The notes under the pieces are model-generated. The model did not search any database, was not told where the DNA came from, and saw only the letters and a list, made by a program, of their open reading frames with translations. Made by a program: the position numbers and the translations under genes. Shown piece by piece: positions 12,404 through 24,695 of a stretch of 64,000 nucleotides of DNA. Position 1 is the stretch's first letter; every line of letters begins with the position of its first letter. The DNA is from Patagioenas fasciata (taxonomy: Eukaryota > Chordata > Aves > Columbiformes > Columbidae): assembly GCF_037038585.1 (NCBI RefSeq), contig NC_092520.1, positions 146,505,104 to 146,569,103 on the forward strand, in the 5' to 3' direction.

Positions 12404-12759
12404 GCTGCTAGAACCAGGGGAGCTCATGGTTACTCATTGTCCCGAACAACCACAAAAAAAACCCTGCATGTTTAGTTCTCCTTTTGTTTAAACTGGGAAT
12501 TCAGCCAGTATCAAGAGGAATCACATGACTAAACCAACACCAGTGTGAAACTGATGAGTGAGAGTGGAAGCAAGTCTTGTAAATCACGTGGCATTTTCAT
12601 GTACATTGTGTGTGAAGTAACAAAAGTTGTTGCTGCTGTGCATTTACTGTAAACTAAATTATTTTGCAGAACTACATGTCATGGGAACATAAATACATAC
12701 ATTAAGCAAGCTTTCATCTATAAGCACTTAATGAATAACATTTTTCTGCTACAAATGAA

Positions 12760-12765
12760 AATAAA
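12760..12765 (+). terminator. ANO2: Candidate ANO2 polyadenylation signal (preferred)
   Basis: Canonical AATAAA with T/G-rich sequence 5-30 bases downstream, about 1.07 kb after the stop. This is the better of the two candidates seen in the first 1.1 kb of the 3' region. Confidence 0.5.
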
Positions 12766-12785
12766 TATTTGTTAAAAAATCTGTT

Positions 12786-13537
12786 TCTTTTACTGTAGAT
12801 TCTGCCTCTAACCTGACTTGAAATTCAGAGTCTGGAAATAAGATTTTCTTCTTATTTTGTCTTCTCAAAAATGCTTTCACAGCCATCAAAAACACAAACC
12901 AAAAGAAGTAGTGCTTCAGTTTCAGGCATTGTGTACTGTATGATTGCTCTTTAACTTTATAATGATATTTTATATATTTCTGAAGCCTAATAACTTCATT
13001 GTTCTCTTTGGTGGAAAGATTTTTTTTTCTATAAGAACTTTTGGTGCTTTAATGAGAGATGTAAAAATAATTATGGATTTTTATTTTTTGTTTGGTTGTT
13101 TCGTTTGTTTTTTGGTTGTGGTGTTTTTTCGTTTGTTTGTTCGTTTATTTTCATTACCTAAACTAAAGAAAACAAAAATGAGATAACTGTTTCAGGACAG
13201 GCTAGAATTAAAAGTCTCGTTTTGGAGTTCCATTTTTAAAATTTCATTTAGGGTTGTCTATCCCTTCTATATAACAGATCGAATTTGAAATTACAATGTC
13301 AACTTGAATAAAATTGCAAATGTTTAACTTTGTTGAAAAAAAGTCTGACCTCTCCAAATGTTTCCTTCTTTTTGCCCTGTCAAAACTCATTTGCAGAATT
13401 TTAAATGATTTCAGAGAGAGTTCATCCCTCTTCTGAAGCTGTGGGTTTTTTTTTAATTGCTAGGGATATTGCTCAAATCTCAGTTTGACTATATACTCTT
13501 GAAATTACAAATACAGCTTGAAAATGTGCAAAAATAT
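12786..13537. other. Intergenic stretch, no gene; T/G-rich simple sequence
   Basis: AT-rich sequence after ANO2. A degenerate (GTTT)n stretch lies at about 13085-13148. No gene or mobile element is recognised. Confidence 0.7.
13085..13148 (+). repeat. Degenerate (GTTT)n simple repeat
   Basis: T/G-rich run of TTTG, GTTT and TCGTTTG units on the plus strand. Confidence 0.8.
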
Positions 13538-13902
<365 letters not shown>

Positions 13903-14150
13903 TAAATGCAGTTTAGGCTTTTTCTTAATATGAATACCTCACAGTCACTTGTGATCATGTGAACTACATTCTTGCCAGTCCTGGAAGTTATGCTATTGCA
14001 TCTTGGGGAGACTCAGCTATGACGAGATTTGTACGAACAAAATAGGCCGTTAAAATTTATGTAGTTTCCCTCTGCAGTCACCAGAGAGAGAAAGGCACCA
14101 GCAGGCAGCTTACTCACCCCATTTAGAGACTGATATCTGCGATGGACAGA

Positions 14151-14900
14151 TGTCATGGTCCGTTCGGCAGTGGACTCATGATGGTTCTTTTAACTTGATC
14201 TCAGAGCACAAAATTAAGGTGATCAAAAAGCCAAGGGGTTATAATTCAATCAAGCAGTGTTTATTAATTTGCTGTAAAGTGGCACACGATAGAGAGAGAG
14301 AGTAAGAAAAGAAAGAGGAAAGAAATGGGGAAACGTAAAAGTAAAGATGAGAAATGAGGTTGCATTTACCACCAGTCGAGTTCCAAAGGCGTCACTCTGG
14401 TCTTCGGTCCCGTGGAGTCCTGCCGGTCCTCCGTCGTGGTTCAGGATCCTCTGACAGGAAGATGTTCCATGGTGTCTATTCTGGAGTCACCTTTTATGCT
14501 TCTTCACCCCCTCTTGCTCCCATTGTTTGAGGCCAGTCTCTGCCTAGATTTTGCAACCCAGGCTTGTACTGCACAGGCTCGAAAGATTCGTGCTTTCTTT
14601 TGCCAACGCTTACGTGTCCAGCATTTAGCAGTCTTTCTCTGGTCTATTGGGTGACCTCAGGACCCCTGGTGAGCTTCTGGGCATGCTCCTTTTTGTTGGC
14701 CATTGTTTGAGGGAGCAGGTGAGGGACACATGTAACTGAGGCTGCAGGTGAGAACACATCTGGATGGCAGCTATTGTCCCTGGGTCGAAGAGACCCTCAT
14801 AATAATCACTTTCAGGAGGCTGGTGCTCGTTTGGCTGAAGCAGCAGGCAAAGTCCACACAGCAGCCATTGTTAGTAGGAGCTCCCCCGAATCGGAGAAAC
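14151..14900 (-). mobile_element. Probable endogenous retrovirus LTR, reverse orientation
   Basis: The left edge begins TGTCATGG on the plus strand, so the minus strand ends CCATGACA, a typical LTR 3' terminus. About 115 bases inside on the minus strand is AATAAA (plus-strand TTTATT near 14262-14267), and about 230 bases further upstream is a TATA-like CATAAAAGG (plus-strand CCTTTTATG near 14492-14500). This U3-R-U5 layout supports a minus-strand LTR. The right edge near 14.9 kb is a guess: I could not find a matching target duplication next to GATGGACAGA on the left. No retroviral coding sequence is seen beside it, so it may be a solo or truncated LTR. A short GA run lies inside. Confidence 0.6.
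14289..14304 (+). repeat. (GA)n microsatellite
   Basis: Short GAGAGAGAGAG run within the probable LTR. Confidence 0.8.
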
Positions 14901-17900
14901 AGTGCAACACAATGCTTCTCCTTGGGCCTCTCTCCAAGTCATTGTCCATATGTTCTTTTGGTTTCAGCTTCAGTTCTCTAAGTTCTTGATGGCAATGTTC
15001 AGGCAAATACTGCTTCATCTTCGGACTGACTCTCACAGTAGATGCATGCACTTAGAGGATGCCTGTCTTCTTTCCTGCACTGTAGTGGAAGGCCTGATGT
15101 CTGCATTTCAGATTATGCTCTTGGGCTTTAGGTTGCAGAAGATCAGAACCTAACTTTCCCAGTCAGAGAGCTTAAAATATTTAGATCTCTGAAAGAACTA
15201 GTGACTGCTAGATTCCTATTTGATCATGCTTGTTTTATTTTGTTTTAATTTGGTAGGTGCCTGAACGAGTATCATTTTTAAGAAATTGGCTCCCTGGTGG
15301 AAATCTGTGGCAGCGCATAGACATAAAAGTCGGTTTACCTCATTTAAGGTTAATATTTAAATTAAGATACTGTATATCCTCAAAAACAAATTGTCTCATT
15401 TCAATTTCAAAAGACCAACAAGCCCTGTTGGGTATTGCGTGGTCTAATATATTATGTAAGTCAATATTAATGACATCTGTTCCCTCGTTTACACTAGAGG
15501 GTATTCTGGTGGTGGATTTGCAAGTTTGGAACTGCTTATGTTCATTGTCTGCAACTCTAGTTGATTGAAACGCAATCAGTTTTGTTCACTTCATAATGCC
15601 TCTGATGAGGAAAAACTTTATGTTTCCAAACAGTAGAAATATCAACCTCGCCAGACCTTTAGATTATCGTAATTCTTCCTTCCTTTCCCAGATATGTGGG
15701 AGTGCATGCAGAAACAGGTTTAGATAGAGGCTTACAAGTTGCATAGCACTCTCTTTTCCAGTGACTTGTTTGATGAAGGATATTCAGAGTTAAGGTCCTT
15801 CTTAAATCATTTTTTGCACCCTCCCTCTCCCAGGAAATACCCTCTTGTCTTTTTAAAAACTGTGAGTCACTCAAAAAGAGTCAGAAAAATGCTATCCAAA
15901 AGTTGAATAAATTAGGCTGTTGTTACACAGAATTTCCATAACAAGCAACTGAAATGCTTGCTATGGTCCAAAAATGATAATGTGTTTCTAGATTTCCTAG
16001 CAAAAGGAACTAGAGAAGGCAGCAGACGTACACCGATGCTCTGAAGGTTCTCCTGAGGTTTATACATTTCACCCAAACAAGGCTGGGAAAGCAGCATAAC
16101 AACAATCACGGCTGACCTCCAGATGGGATCTACCATGATATCACAAACAGGACAGACAGCTCAATTATCTTTATCTGTGATATGGCTTCTATTTTTCTCT
16201 TAAACTTGAAAGATTCATTCACTGAGAATTCCTGCATGTTTGGTACTTAACTCAGGTGCAGTCCCTGAGGATTGAATTCTTTGTTACTTTTCTATGGCAA
16301 CCTCTGGATTCTCCTGAAAGTGCTTCCCATCAGTCCCTGTAATTGTAGATCACTGATTGGGCATTCATTCATTCCCAGTTTCTAACTTATCTCTTTTGGA
16401 CAAAGCAAGACTTTATCTGATCCCTTTTTAACAGCATGATACTTGTAAGTCTACCCACAAAGCACTCCCTTACCATAACTTGTGTCTCAGAAGCAGAGAA
16501 TGACTGTTTCAAGAGATGTGCGTGGAAAGATCTCTCTAGGGAAGAGGAATACAGGGCTTGAAGTAGAAACACAAAGGTAATAAAACCTGTGAGCTATAGT
16601 CACTCTTTGCTTTAGTAATGAAAATGAGCTAAAATCTCTGCAATGAAAGGAATAAAATAAGAGAAGTTGCATAGATGTTTCTGCACATTTAGTTCACAAT
16701 TTCATAGCTCTTTAGACTTTTTCAACTATAAATTAAGAGAAAACCCCAATTAAAAGAAATGAGCAAAAAAGTGAAACCCCACATGCCTTTGTGTGTGAGT
16801 AGTTAATACTACACTGAGTGCTACACCCAGTCATAAACCATCAAATCCACACTTCAGGCTTCATGTGGAGTCACATTAATAGGAATATATATAATTGCAC
16901 ATCTAATCAGAACAGTGTGAATATGAAGTAACAAAAGGGAGGAATGAGGCTTGTGTAAAGCCTTAAAACAGATAGAATCAGATGTGACCTTGTAATTACC
17001 AGGCAATGGAAAAGTGTGTCCACCTCTGTGTGGCCAGTAGAAGCCCATGGCAGCTGAAAGAGTTTGCTTCTTCGCTTACCACAGCTTCTCCTTTGGAGTG
17101 TCGGTGCAAGATAGTTTCAAGCAGCTTTCAGGAGTTATTCAGTAGAAGAAATTGGCCCAGACTGAAGGGGGTCCCTGTTCCTAAGTCATGCTATGCTTAA
17201 ATGCCATGAATTACAGAATCCATTCGATCCACACAACCCGATGAACCCTCTCACTGTGTTTATCTCTAGTTTTAAAGAAGTCTTTTAGGAGCTGAGTGAA
17301 GCTGCTTGTCATGTCTTCTTCACATAGACTTGCCCATTTTTTTTAATCGTCAGTACTAGATGCCTTTTTTGTGATGAGTATTATTGGCTTTTCAGTCCTC
17401 AGGTTCTCAGTGTGTAGAAAATATTGCTACTGAGAACTCTTCGGCAACTTGACCTTTCATGACATTCAAAACTAATGAAACGTAGTCCAGGAAGAAAAGG
17501 GTAGCCTATGTGGAAGTATGTCTGTTAAATTATTGCTTGGAAATATAGAACTCAACATGCACAATATTTACCACTGTTAGCAATAAACTCTTCTGACTAC
17601 AATAATATAACATCTGTTGCTGTTATGCAGTCTCACCCTTTAATTAGGCACAGATGGTCTTCCTCTCCCCCATCTGGTCTAATTCTTTTGGTTTTGAGAA
17701 GAAAACCAGTTTTGTTTGTGACTTATCCTTGTAGGTAAATTCCTCTACACCATATACCGGCTAAGACATCTCATGTCCAGTAACAAGAGATTTTCAGATA
17801 AACCAATTCTATTGGTTTATCTGAAAAGCCTTTATTGCACTTAGAGGTACGGAGATAGGAGGAGGATGTACACCTGAACTCCCAGTTCTTACCTTGTAAA

Positions 17901-20401
17901 GGGCATCAGCATATGGTTCATCTGAAAGGTCCACAGACAACAGAAGTTGAAGAATATTTTTAGCAATAAAATGAGTATAGATTTTGTATGGCCTGTGTGC
18001 AAATTTTTCGAGGAAGATTCTGCTTTAGTTATTTTCCAAATGTGTTTCAACCCTTCCTAATTCCCTCAGTACTACCCAAACTCTGAATATTCCCCACAGT
18101 TCTCGTCCTTTACCCATCATCTGCAAATGTACTCAATTATTAATTGGTTATTAAATTATTAATCACTGCATTAATTAACAAGCTGCCTTACTGCTTCTTT
18201 CGCACCACCAACAGAGTTGTTAAAATTAGTCAGATTCCATAACAACTCCTGAGACAGCCTGATAATACACTTCATTCATACATAATGATGTAATGAAATA
18301 TTTTCATTTATGTGTATTTTCACTCGACAATACAATCCTGCAGCTTTACTTTTTCTGATTCTTAAGAAAGTCATTAAAAACAACTCTTCTGCTCACATGT
18401 ACAGAGTTTTCTAAGCTATTACCACTGATGCCCTAGTTCTACAGATAAAATCTTAATAAGTAAAATTTTTACTATCGCAAGACTATGTTATGTCTGTCTC
18501 TAATGTGGCCACCTGAGACAAGAACCCCAAATTCAAACTTCACTGGAATCAGTGGAAGTTTTTATTTTGGTTTCAGTATCACCTTGATCAGAGACTGTTT
18601 CTTTAAGGCAACTTTGCATACAGCTTTCAACCAGTTACGCAGAGAAATGTGACAGTAGTGAAAAAAAAGCTTATGCACAGCAAACTCTTCCATTGCTATG
18701 GTCTTCAATGAGCCTGACTATGGCAATGCTATGGAAAATGCGGGCAGTCAGCAGTTTGGGATTTGACCCTGTGTTCTCCTGAGATGGGGAAAAAACTGAC
18801 TAGCAATTTTTTCTACATTCATACTGATGTCTTTTTAGGGTTGGCTTTAGTAAACTTGATTTTCCAAAGAGTTATTACTCTGTGCTTCCATGTGGCATGG
18901 ATTTAAGGCAGACACAACTATGATTCACTTTTGAAAATTTTGATCCTTGAATTTAAATATATGAGGAACTAAATGAAGAAATATTTTATTTATGGAATTC
19001 TGACAAAAGAGGAGGTAGTACATGATACTCTTATAAATAGCATAAGTAGGAATCTAAAAACAATGATTGATAATCTAGTTGAATCTATGTAGTTTATACA
19101 AGATACACAACTTCTGGTGACAGGGTACCTGTTATTCCATTCTATAGTGCTTGATACTAATAAGTTCAGGGAGAGAATAAACAGGGAAACAATGTGATCC
19201 ATCAACTTGGAAAGGCTATTTCAGTCCTCTAGCTGAACCCTGCATTTTTGGGAAAGACTGTTCTGAGAATTTAAGTAATGCCATTAAAACCAGAAAGAAG
19301 CTAGTTAGGGAGGTATAATGAGGGGAATAGGAGAACAGCTCTATGAAGTTGTGAGAATAACTCTGTTCTTGTTCAATTAAAGGTCTCTGCACCTTGTTTG
19401 TTGGTAGACATATGCATCTGAGAACTCACCAATATCATTTTTCAGCCCATAGCCATATCCTTTGCTGGAGCTCCAACTGCCATAACAATACCAGAGGAAA
19501 AGATTCACTAGTGTCAGTAATTCTAAATTTTACTGCATAAAACATCCTGGTCTACTTTGTTATTCTTTCATTGACTATTAATGGTAATGTTAGATAGACC
19601 TTGACAAAAATACTGGTATTTCACAAGTTTGAATATTTTCACTTGAATTTCATAGATAGGAGCACAGACTGTTCTCTGCTTAAAGCGGAATTACAGGAAT
19701 AAATCACAGCCTTACCTGAATCTGACCCACAAGGTAAAGTCTGTTTCTTGAGTGATTCCTGAGTCTATGTTGAATATTATGCACAAAAGACAGAAGAAAT
19801 TCAGACAAAAAACTGTGGAGATTTTAACTGCACAAATACAGATAGAACTTCTAACATTTTCTACCCAGTACTTAAACAGAAAGTTAACCCTTTCCTAACA
19901 AGCCAGTTCTTAACAGGATTATTTTCTGTAAACTTCTCCAGTAGCCACTTCTTTTAAAAAGGGATAAACAAAGCTGACAATAAAGTTAACTTGAATCTTA
20001 CAGGTGTGGTGTAAAATTTCCTCTGTCATCTAGAGTTTCAGCTTCTTTTCCATCTGTTCTGAAGCTTTAAAAAAAAAAAAAAAAATTAAAAGTCAGTTAC
20101 GTATGCATGGTACAATTTAAACAGCTAATTACACAATACATCCTTCTATTGATGCTGGGAGAGGGATTTTACTTGTTTTATTACATGTAATCCTTTGAGA
20201 AGCAACAACATACTTTCATACAAGTTGGGAAACACTGAAAGTCAGTAAGAATGTGAACTTATGAGGACATTTACATCTAGAGGAGTCTTACTATCAGGAC
20301 TCTGATTAAGAGCCTGAAAAAGGGGGAGATTTAGTTTACAAAGTGTGCACTTCCTTATAAATCTAAAATGAAGCAACTGTAAAGACAACACTGGATTAAG
20401 A
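14901..20401. other. Intergenic stretch, no gene; one perfect hairpin
   Basis: 5.5 kb of AT-rich intergenic DNA. No protein-like open frame, RNA gene or clear transposon is seen. The only structural feature I can support is the 17-bp inverted repeat at 17791-17827. A poly(A) run of about 18 lies near 20068-20086. Confidence 0.65.
17791..17827. repeat. Perfect 17-bp inverted repeat with 3-base spacer
   Basis: Left arm TTTTCAGATAAACCAAT at 17791-17807, spacer TCT, and right arm ATTGGTTTATCTGAAAA at 17811-17827. The right arm is the exact reverse complement of the left. The match stops at both outer ends. The structure could form a hairpin in RNA of either strand or a small cruciform in DNA. 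There is no surrounding CR1, LTR or terminal-repeat context to explain it. Confidence 0.95.
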
Positions 20402-20475
20402 GTTTGTTTGTTTGTTTGTTTGCTTGTGTGGGGTTTTTGTTGTTGTTTTTTTTTTTTTTTTGGTTGGTTGGTTGG
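20402..20475 (+). repeat. (GTTT)n, poly(T) and (TTGG)n simple repeats
   Basis: Compound low-complexity tract: GTTT units, then a TTGTTGTT stretch, a long T run and GGTTGGTTGG. Open frames starting here (107 and 77 codons) draw their first third from this tract and are not credible genes. Confidence 0.9.
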
Positions 20476-21301
20476 ATTTTACAAAGTGAATGTACAGATG
20501 TTTTGTCCATTCAAGTGCCATGTAGAACTGGTTCCAGCAGATGGAGCAAGAAAGCAGAAGGAAAAAAATACCACATACCTAGAGTACTCAAACGAGGTGG
20601 ACATATTCATGAGGCAGGATGTGAAATGCATATGTTCATAAAACATGCCTCAAACCATCAGAGGAGAAAGCATTTTGAAAGCTACTCCATGGATCCAAGT
20701 TCAGTCAGAAACTCTCAACATAAATGACACTGACAGAAGTTCTTCCTTGGAAAAATAGCCACTTGGGATTTTCTCCAACCTAAAATATATATATATATAA
20801 AATCATAACTAGCTTGTTATTCTCTTGGCTTTAGTGGAGATTATGACAGCTTAATCCTTCAACAAAAGCTAATGCTCTGAAGAAGTATTACATGAGGCAA
20901 GCTTTACATATCCCATATGATCTTCAGCCTCTTATTTTCCACTTCCTCTCTCTTCTGAGTCCATATGTATTGTATATTACCTTGTTTACAAATAGGTCGT
21001 GCATCGCAGTGAGCATCATGCGGTGCAGGAAATGTAGACAGAGGCCCCGCACAGGCACAAGGAGTGGAGCTCCTGGGAGGCACTGTGGCACCTTGGGAAC
21101 CAAAATAACAGCAAGCTCTTCATTTGGGATGAAATTACTGTTTTCTTTTGTTTTGTTTTCCTCAAGTTAACACCTTCTAGAAAACAAACAAACAAAAAAC
21201 TCCCAACAACAATGACAAAAAAACCGTCAACCATTTGTTTTGGTGAAATTGAATGCAAAGAGCTCTCACTTGAATCAGTGATATTTTTTTCTTTTTAACA
21301 G
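20476..21301. other. Intergenic stretch with a modest GC rise at 21.0-21.1 kb
   Basis: There is no confirmed gene. The stretch about 21001-21110 is richer in G+C than its surroundings and follows TTTACAAATAG, a weak acceptor-like string. It is open for a few dozen codons with no recognisable domain. It precedes the better exon-like segment at 21302 by about 200 bases. Confidence 0.4.
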
Positions 21302-21505
21302 GACCTATTTATCACAGAAGCCTCCGGCAGCCCGCCAGCAACATCCGCGAGGCCTGTGTCCTGTCACCAGCCCAGGAAGTGTGTGACACCCAGCTTAAGG
21401 GAAAAGGGAACATCTGCGAGCACAGCTCCTTTGCCTGCCTACAGTGAGGAGGAGGGTCTCCTTCCTCTTTTAGGCTCAGAGGATGTCAGCCCCTCTTCTT
21501 CTTGA
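21302..21505 (+). other. Exon-like GC-rich open segment after a strong acceptor-like tract
   Basis: A T-rich tract with TTTTTCTTTTTAACAG ends at 21301. It is followed by 67 open codons and TGA (21503-21505), in a segment clearly richer in G+C and CpG than the flanks. The frame from the first base reads DLFITEASGSPPATSARPVS at its start and ends with an acidic, dileucine-containing run and SEDVSPSSS. No family is recognised. The frame starts in phase 0, so in principle it could be joined to the phase-0 donor after ANO2 base 9854, replacing the last coding exon; that is only inference. It could equally be a noncoding-RNA exon or chance. A second frame from 21483 remains open to 21692. Confidence 0.3.
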
Positions 21506-21536
21506 GTCTTCCCTAACTTCTAAAAATGAGAGTCAA

Positions 21537-21578
21537 CCCTATGTGGTCATCTCCAAGCCCTATGTGATCATCCCTGCT
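21537..21578 (+). repeat. Two-copy tandem duplication, 21 bases
   Basis: Unit CCCTATGTG(G/A)TCATC followed by TCCAAG or CCTGCT occurs twice in direct succession. The first 15 bases of the two copies differ by one base; the last six differ more. It lies just after the exon-like segment and inside a 69-codon open frame, so the repeat period keeps that frame. Confidence 0.75.
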
Positions 21579-24500
21579 GGCAGATATTTTCCATGCAATT
21601 TCCACAGATGTCTTTTGACAGAAGTGGTCAGCTTGACCTCACTTTCCAGATTCAGCTCTCTGCAGTTTCCTGATTGTTTTTGCCAAAATTGAGCTGAAAA
21701 GGCTATTCTGAAAACTATATAAAAATTGTGGTTAAGTTCCTTAAAAAAATCAACTAGGGAAAAAAAAAACCAAACACCAAACACAACAACAAGAAAAATA
21801 TTGCAAAGATGCTAAACTCCTTTGAAATTGCCTCCTTTTTAAAAGGCATTTTTGATGGACACTTTTTGTCTGCCTGTGCTTGTCAGATGGGAAAACCTGA
21901 ATGAGAAGAGATGCTGGTGCTGGTGCTTGACTATAAGGCTACCTTGAAACCATGGCTGGCTGGGCTGAGACCAGCAATTCAGGTGGAGCATGTGAGCAGT
22001 GGAAATGTGGTTCCTGTGCTGAGGCTTCCATCCCAGGGCCAGCAGCAAACCCATGAGGGTGTCAGGAGTGCTGTAGGGGACCTTTTGTCATCTCCTTTTC
22101 ATCTACATGTTTCTGGGGCTGCCTCAGCTTCGGGTTCTCTGTTGTGATTTATGACCTTATAGACACATTGATGTATGTACATGTGAAGTTAGGCTTGCAT
22201 CATCTCCAGTGCAGGAGGGTCTGTGCCTGTAGTGCATTCCAGACAGCAGTGGTTCTTTCTGCTGCAGGTAACCCCAGCAGGTTTGTATGGCTTCCTATTT
22301 TCTCTTCTTTTTGATAAAAAAAAAAAAAAGTCAGCTTTTCTACCAATTTCTTCCCCTCATGAGGTTCAAAACCCTTGGAGAAGCCAATGACTCCCTCGTC
22401 TCCTACAAAACAACCCTTCACTCAGGTGTATCCTCAAGGTCTGCTGTGGTCCTCCAACACATATCTGCCACAAGCACAGTGAGAGCTGAGAGATCAGTTC
22501 TCCCCTCCAGCTGCATCTGGAGCTGAGTGTCCAAGAAAGTCAATGGAAAGGTATAGGGATGTTCCCAGATACCAACCCACACTCCTCTAGGTGTGTATGC
22601 AGATGTGGGATCATGCACATTCATATATGGGACAACATGAGGAGTGTGGATACAGCTCTCTCATTTTCTTCCCCTCTGCCTTTGCCTTTAATAAAAGTAG
22701 AAGACATCTGAGTGATGAGATCCAGTGTATCAGGGAAGGAAGAGAGCCAGTGGTGACAGGAGAATGTGCTCACAAAGCATTTCACAGATGATGGTTGCCA
22801 CTGCAAGGACAAACAACAGCATGGAGACCTTTCCAAGCTGTACAGGACCACATCTTCTGTCTGAACTGGGAAAGCATAACAGTGAGCAAGAGATCTGAGT
22901 GAAGAACAGAGAGATCCTTGATACTATTAATTAGTCTGTATTTGTAGAAGAGTCTATGTCTAGACATAAACATTTCCCATTCCAAATTGTCGCATAGTCA
23001 CCCATGTCAGTTATTTGGGCATCACTGTTTTGCAGAGGACATGCTAGTAGAGCAGTGATGACACATCTCAAAGAAGCACAAGGAGAGAGCTACTGAACAA
23101 GAATTCTAGTCTGAACATCTGAAAATAATTTTTAATTAATACCAACTTGGAAAAAAAATGTTTTGCTTATGATGCTTTGTGATTGGAAAGAGAGGGATTT
23201 GTTAAATAAATAATTCCTTCTGAATTAGTCACCAGGTCTAATTAAGAGATACCAAAGGGACAAGGAATCAGAAGAACAAGTTTAAAGGAATATCTAGCTA
23301 AAACATAAGATAAAAGTAGTATTTGAGAATATCAAAATAAACAGTGTGTGTGAATGTTTTCCTTGGGATGAGCCAAGGGAAATATTTTCCTGGGGTTTGG
23401 CCCATACAACATGTAACAGATGAAACCAATCTGGTTGCTCTTTTGAATGAATTACACAATTAGTGGATAAAAGGAGATATGGTTGATGCTAATGCAAAGC
23501 CTGAATGTCATTTGAGCAGTAATACCTTGTAAATCCTGATGTTTGGGGCCTGACTTATCTTACAATTACCTTTCTTTGTTGATGGTGTAACTCCTTTGGC
23601 TCCAAGGGGCTCACACCTGATTTCACCTGTTTGAAAGAGGAAAAGACTTTTTGATTCCAGGCAAAATTTTTAGATGTTTCAGCTCCACTGTCAAGACTGT
23701 ATTTGCTGGAGGATTTTTTTCTTCGTTTTAAAGAGAGATGCAATTAACATCTATAATCTGATCCTGAGGAAATCTATTTGTCATAATCTTGCTCTTCAAG
23801 CAATCCAGGCAGCCCAGAGGATCTTCTGCCCTTACAATGCTGCTAACAAGGTTTGCCTGAAGCCTAATGGGTTTCATTCCAATAGTTACTAAATGGCTTA
23901 AAACATGCATATGCTGAAGGCAGCACATGGTTTCTCAGTACAGCATCATGACTATGAAGACCAGACACCCTTTTTTAGTGACTGCCTGTTCTCGTTTCCC
24001 AGACGCTGGCATAAATCAGCTGCATAAACAAAGCAGAGGTGAGAGGAGACTCACACTCAAAAATCCGATAAGGAAATCCAGATCCCATGATCCCTGTCAC
24101 TGCTAGGACACACTCCTGATCTGTTCCTGCTGCCTTTCTGTATAAACCCAGGGTAACTTCAGTTACCCAACTGAACAACTCCAGCTCTTTAAATGAAATA
24201 AAACAAAACACAAAGTGAAGATGAGATATAAGTGTGCAAAATGCCTGTGTGTCACTCAGTTAACAACTAAATGCATAATAGGCTACAACACAACATTGTG
24301 CATGGACACAAGTTTTTATTAAAATACAAAACTTCTACTTTGGTACAGTTTGCTACTATCTGTAAATCTGTACTCTTACTGAATTTCCTAACACTACTAT
24401 TCAGGAAGAATTTCTTATTTTTTTTTTTTTTTTTTTAGCATATACTTGTGCATATCCATGATTTGTATGATTCCCAGACACAAAGCGGCATGATGTTGGG

Positions 24501-24644
24501 AGGAAGCTTGGGAGCCTATACCAGCAACACATGAAAAAAAGGTGTTATAAAAACACTATAATGAACCAGAAAGCCATGCATTTCAAGTTCAGGAAATTAA
24601 AAAGAAAATGCTGTTAAATATAAAAGAAATCCAAGAAAGCTAAT

Positions 24645-24695
24645 GAAAAAAAATCAAACAAATGAAAAAAAAAATCAAACAAACAAAAAAATTCA
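24645..24695 (+). repeat. A-rich imperfect tandem repeat
   Basis: Two copies of an AATGAAAAAAAATCAAACA-like unit, followed by an AAAC-rich tail. Confidence 0.75.

Larger units (their letters stand above)
11695..12785 (+). other. ANO2: Probable ANO2 3' untranslated region
   Basis: Sequence following the ANO2 stop. Two plus-strand AATAAA signals occur, at 12398-12403 and 12760-12765. The second is followed by a T/G-rich stretch (TTTGTTAAAA...TGTTTCTTTTACTG), as expected of a cleavage site near 12785. The end is inferred; transcripts could stop earlier or run further (another AATAAA lies near 13308). Confidence 0.55.

Noticed and set aside
15257..15348. Possible 92-base exon between a TTTGGTAG acceptor-like string and an AAG/GTTAAT donor-like string
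   Set aside because: The pyrimidine tract is poor, the donor is weak, and the 30-codon peptide matches nothing I know.
20404..20727. 107-codon plus-strand open frame with a hydrophobic start that resembles a signal peptide
   Set aside because: The hydrophobic start is translated (GTTT)n and poly(T); the rest has no known domain.
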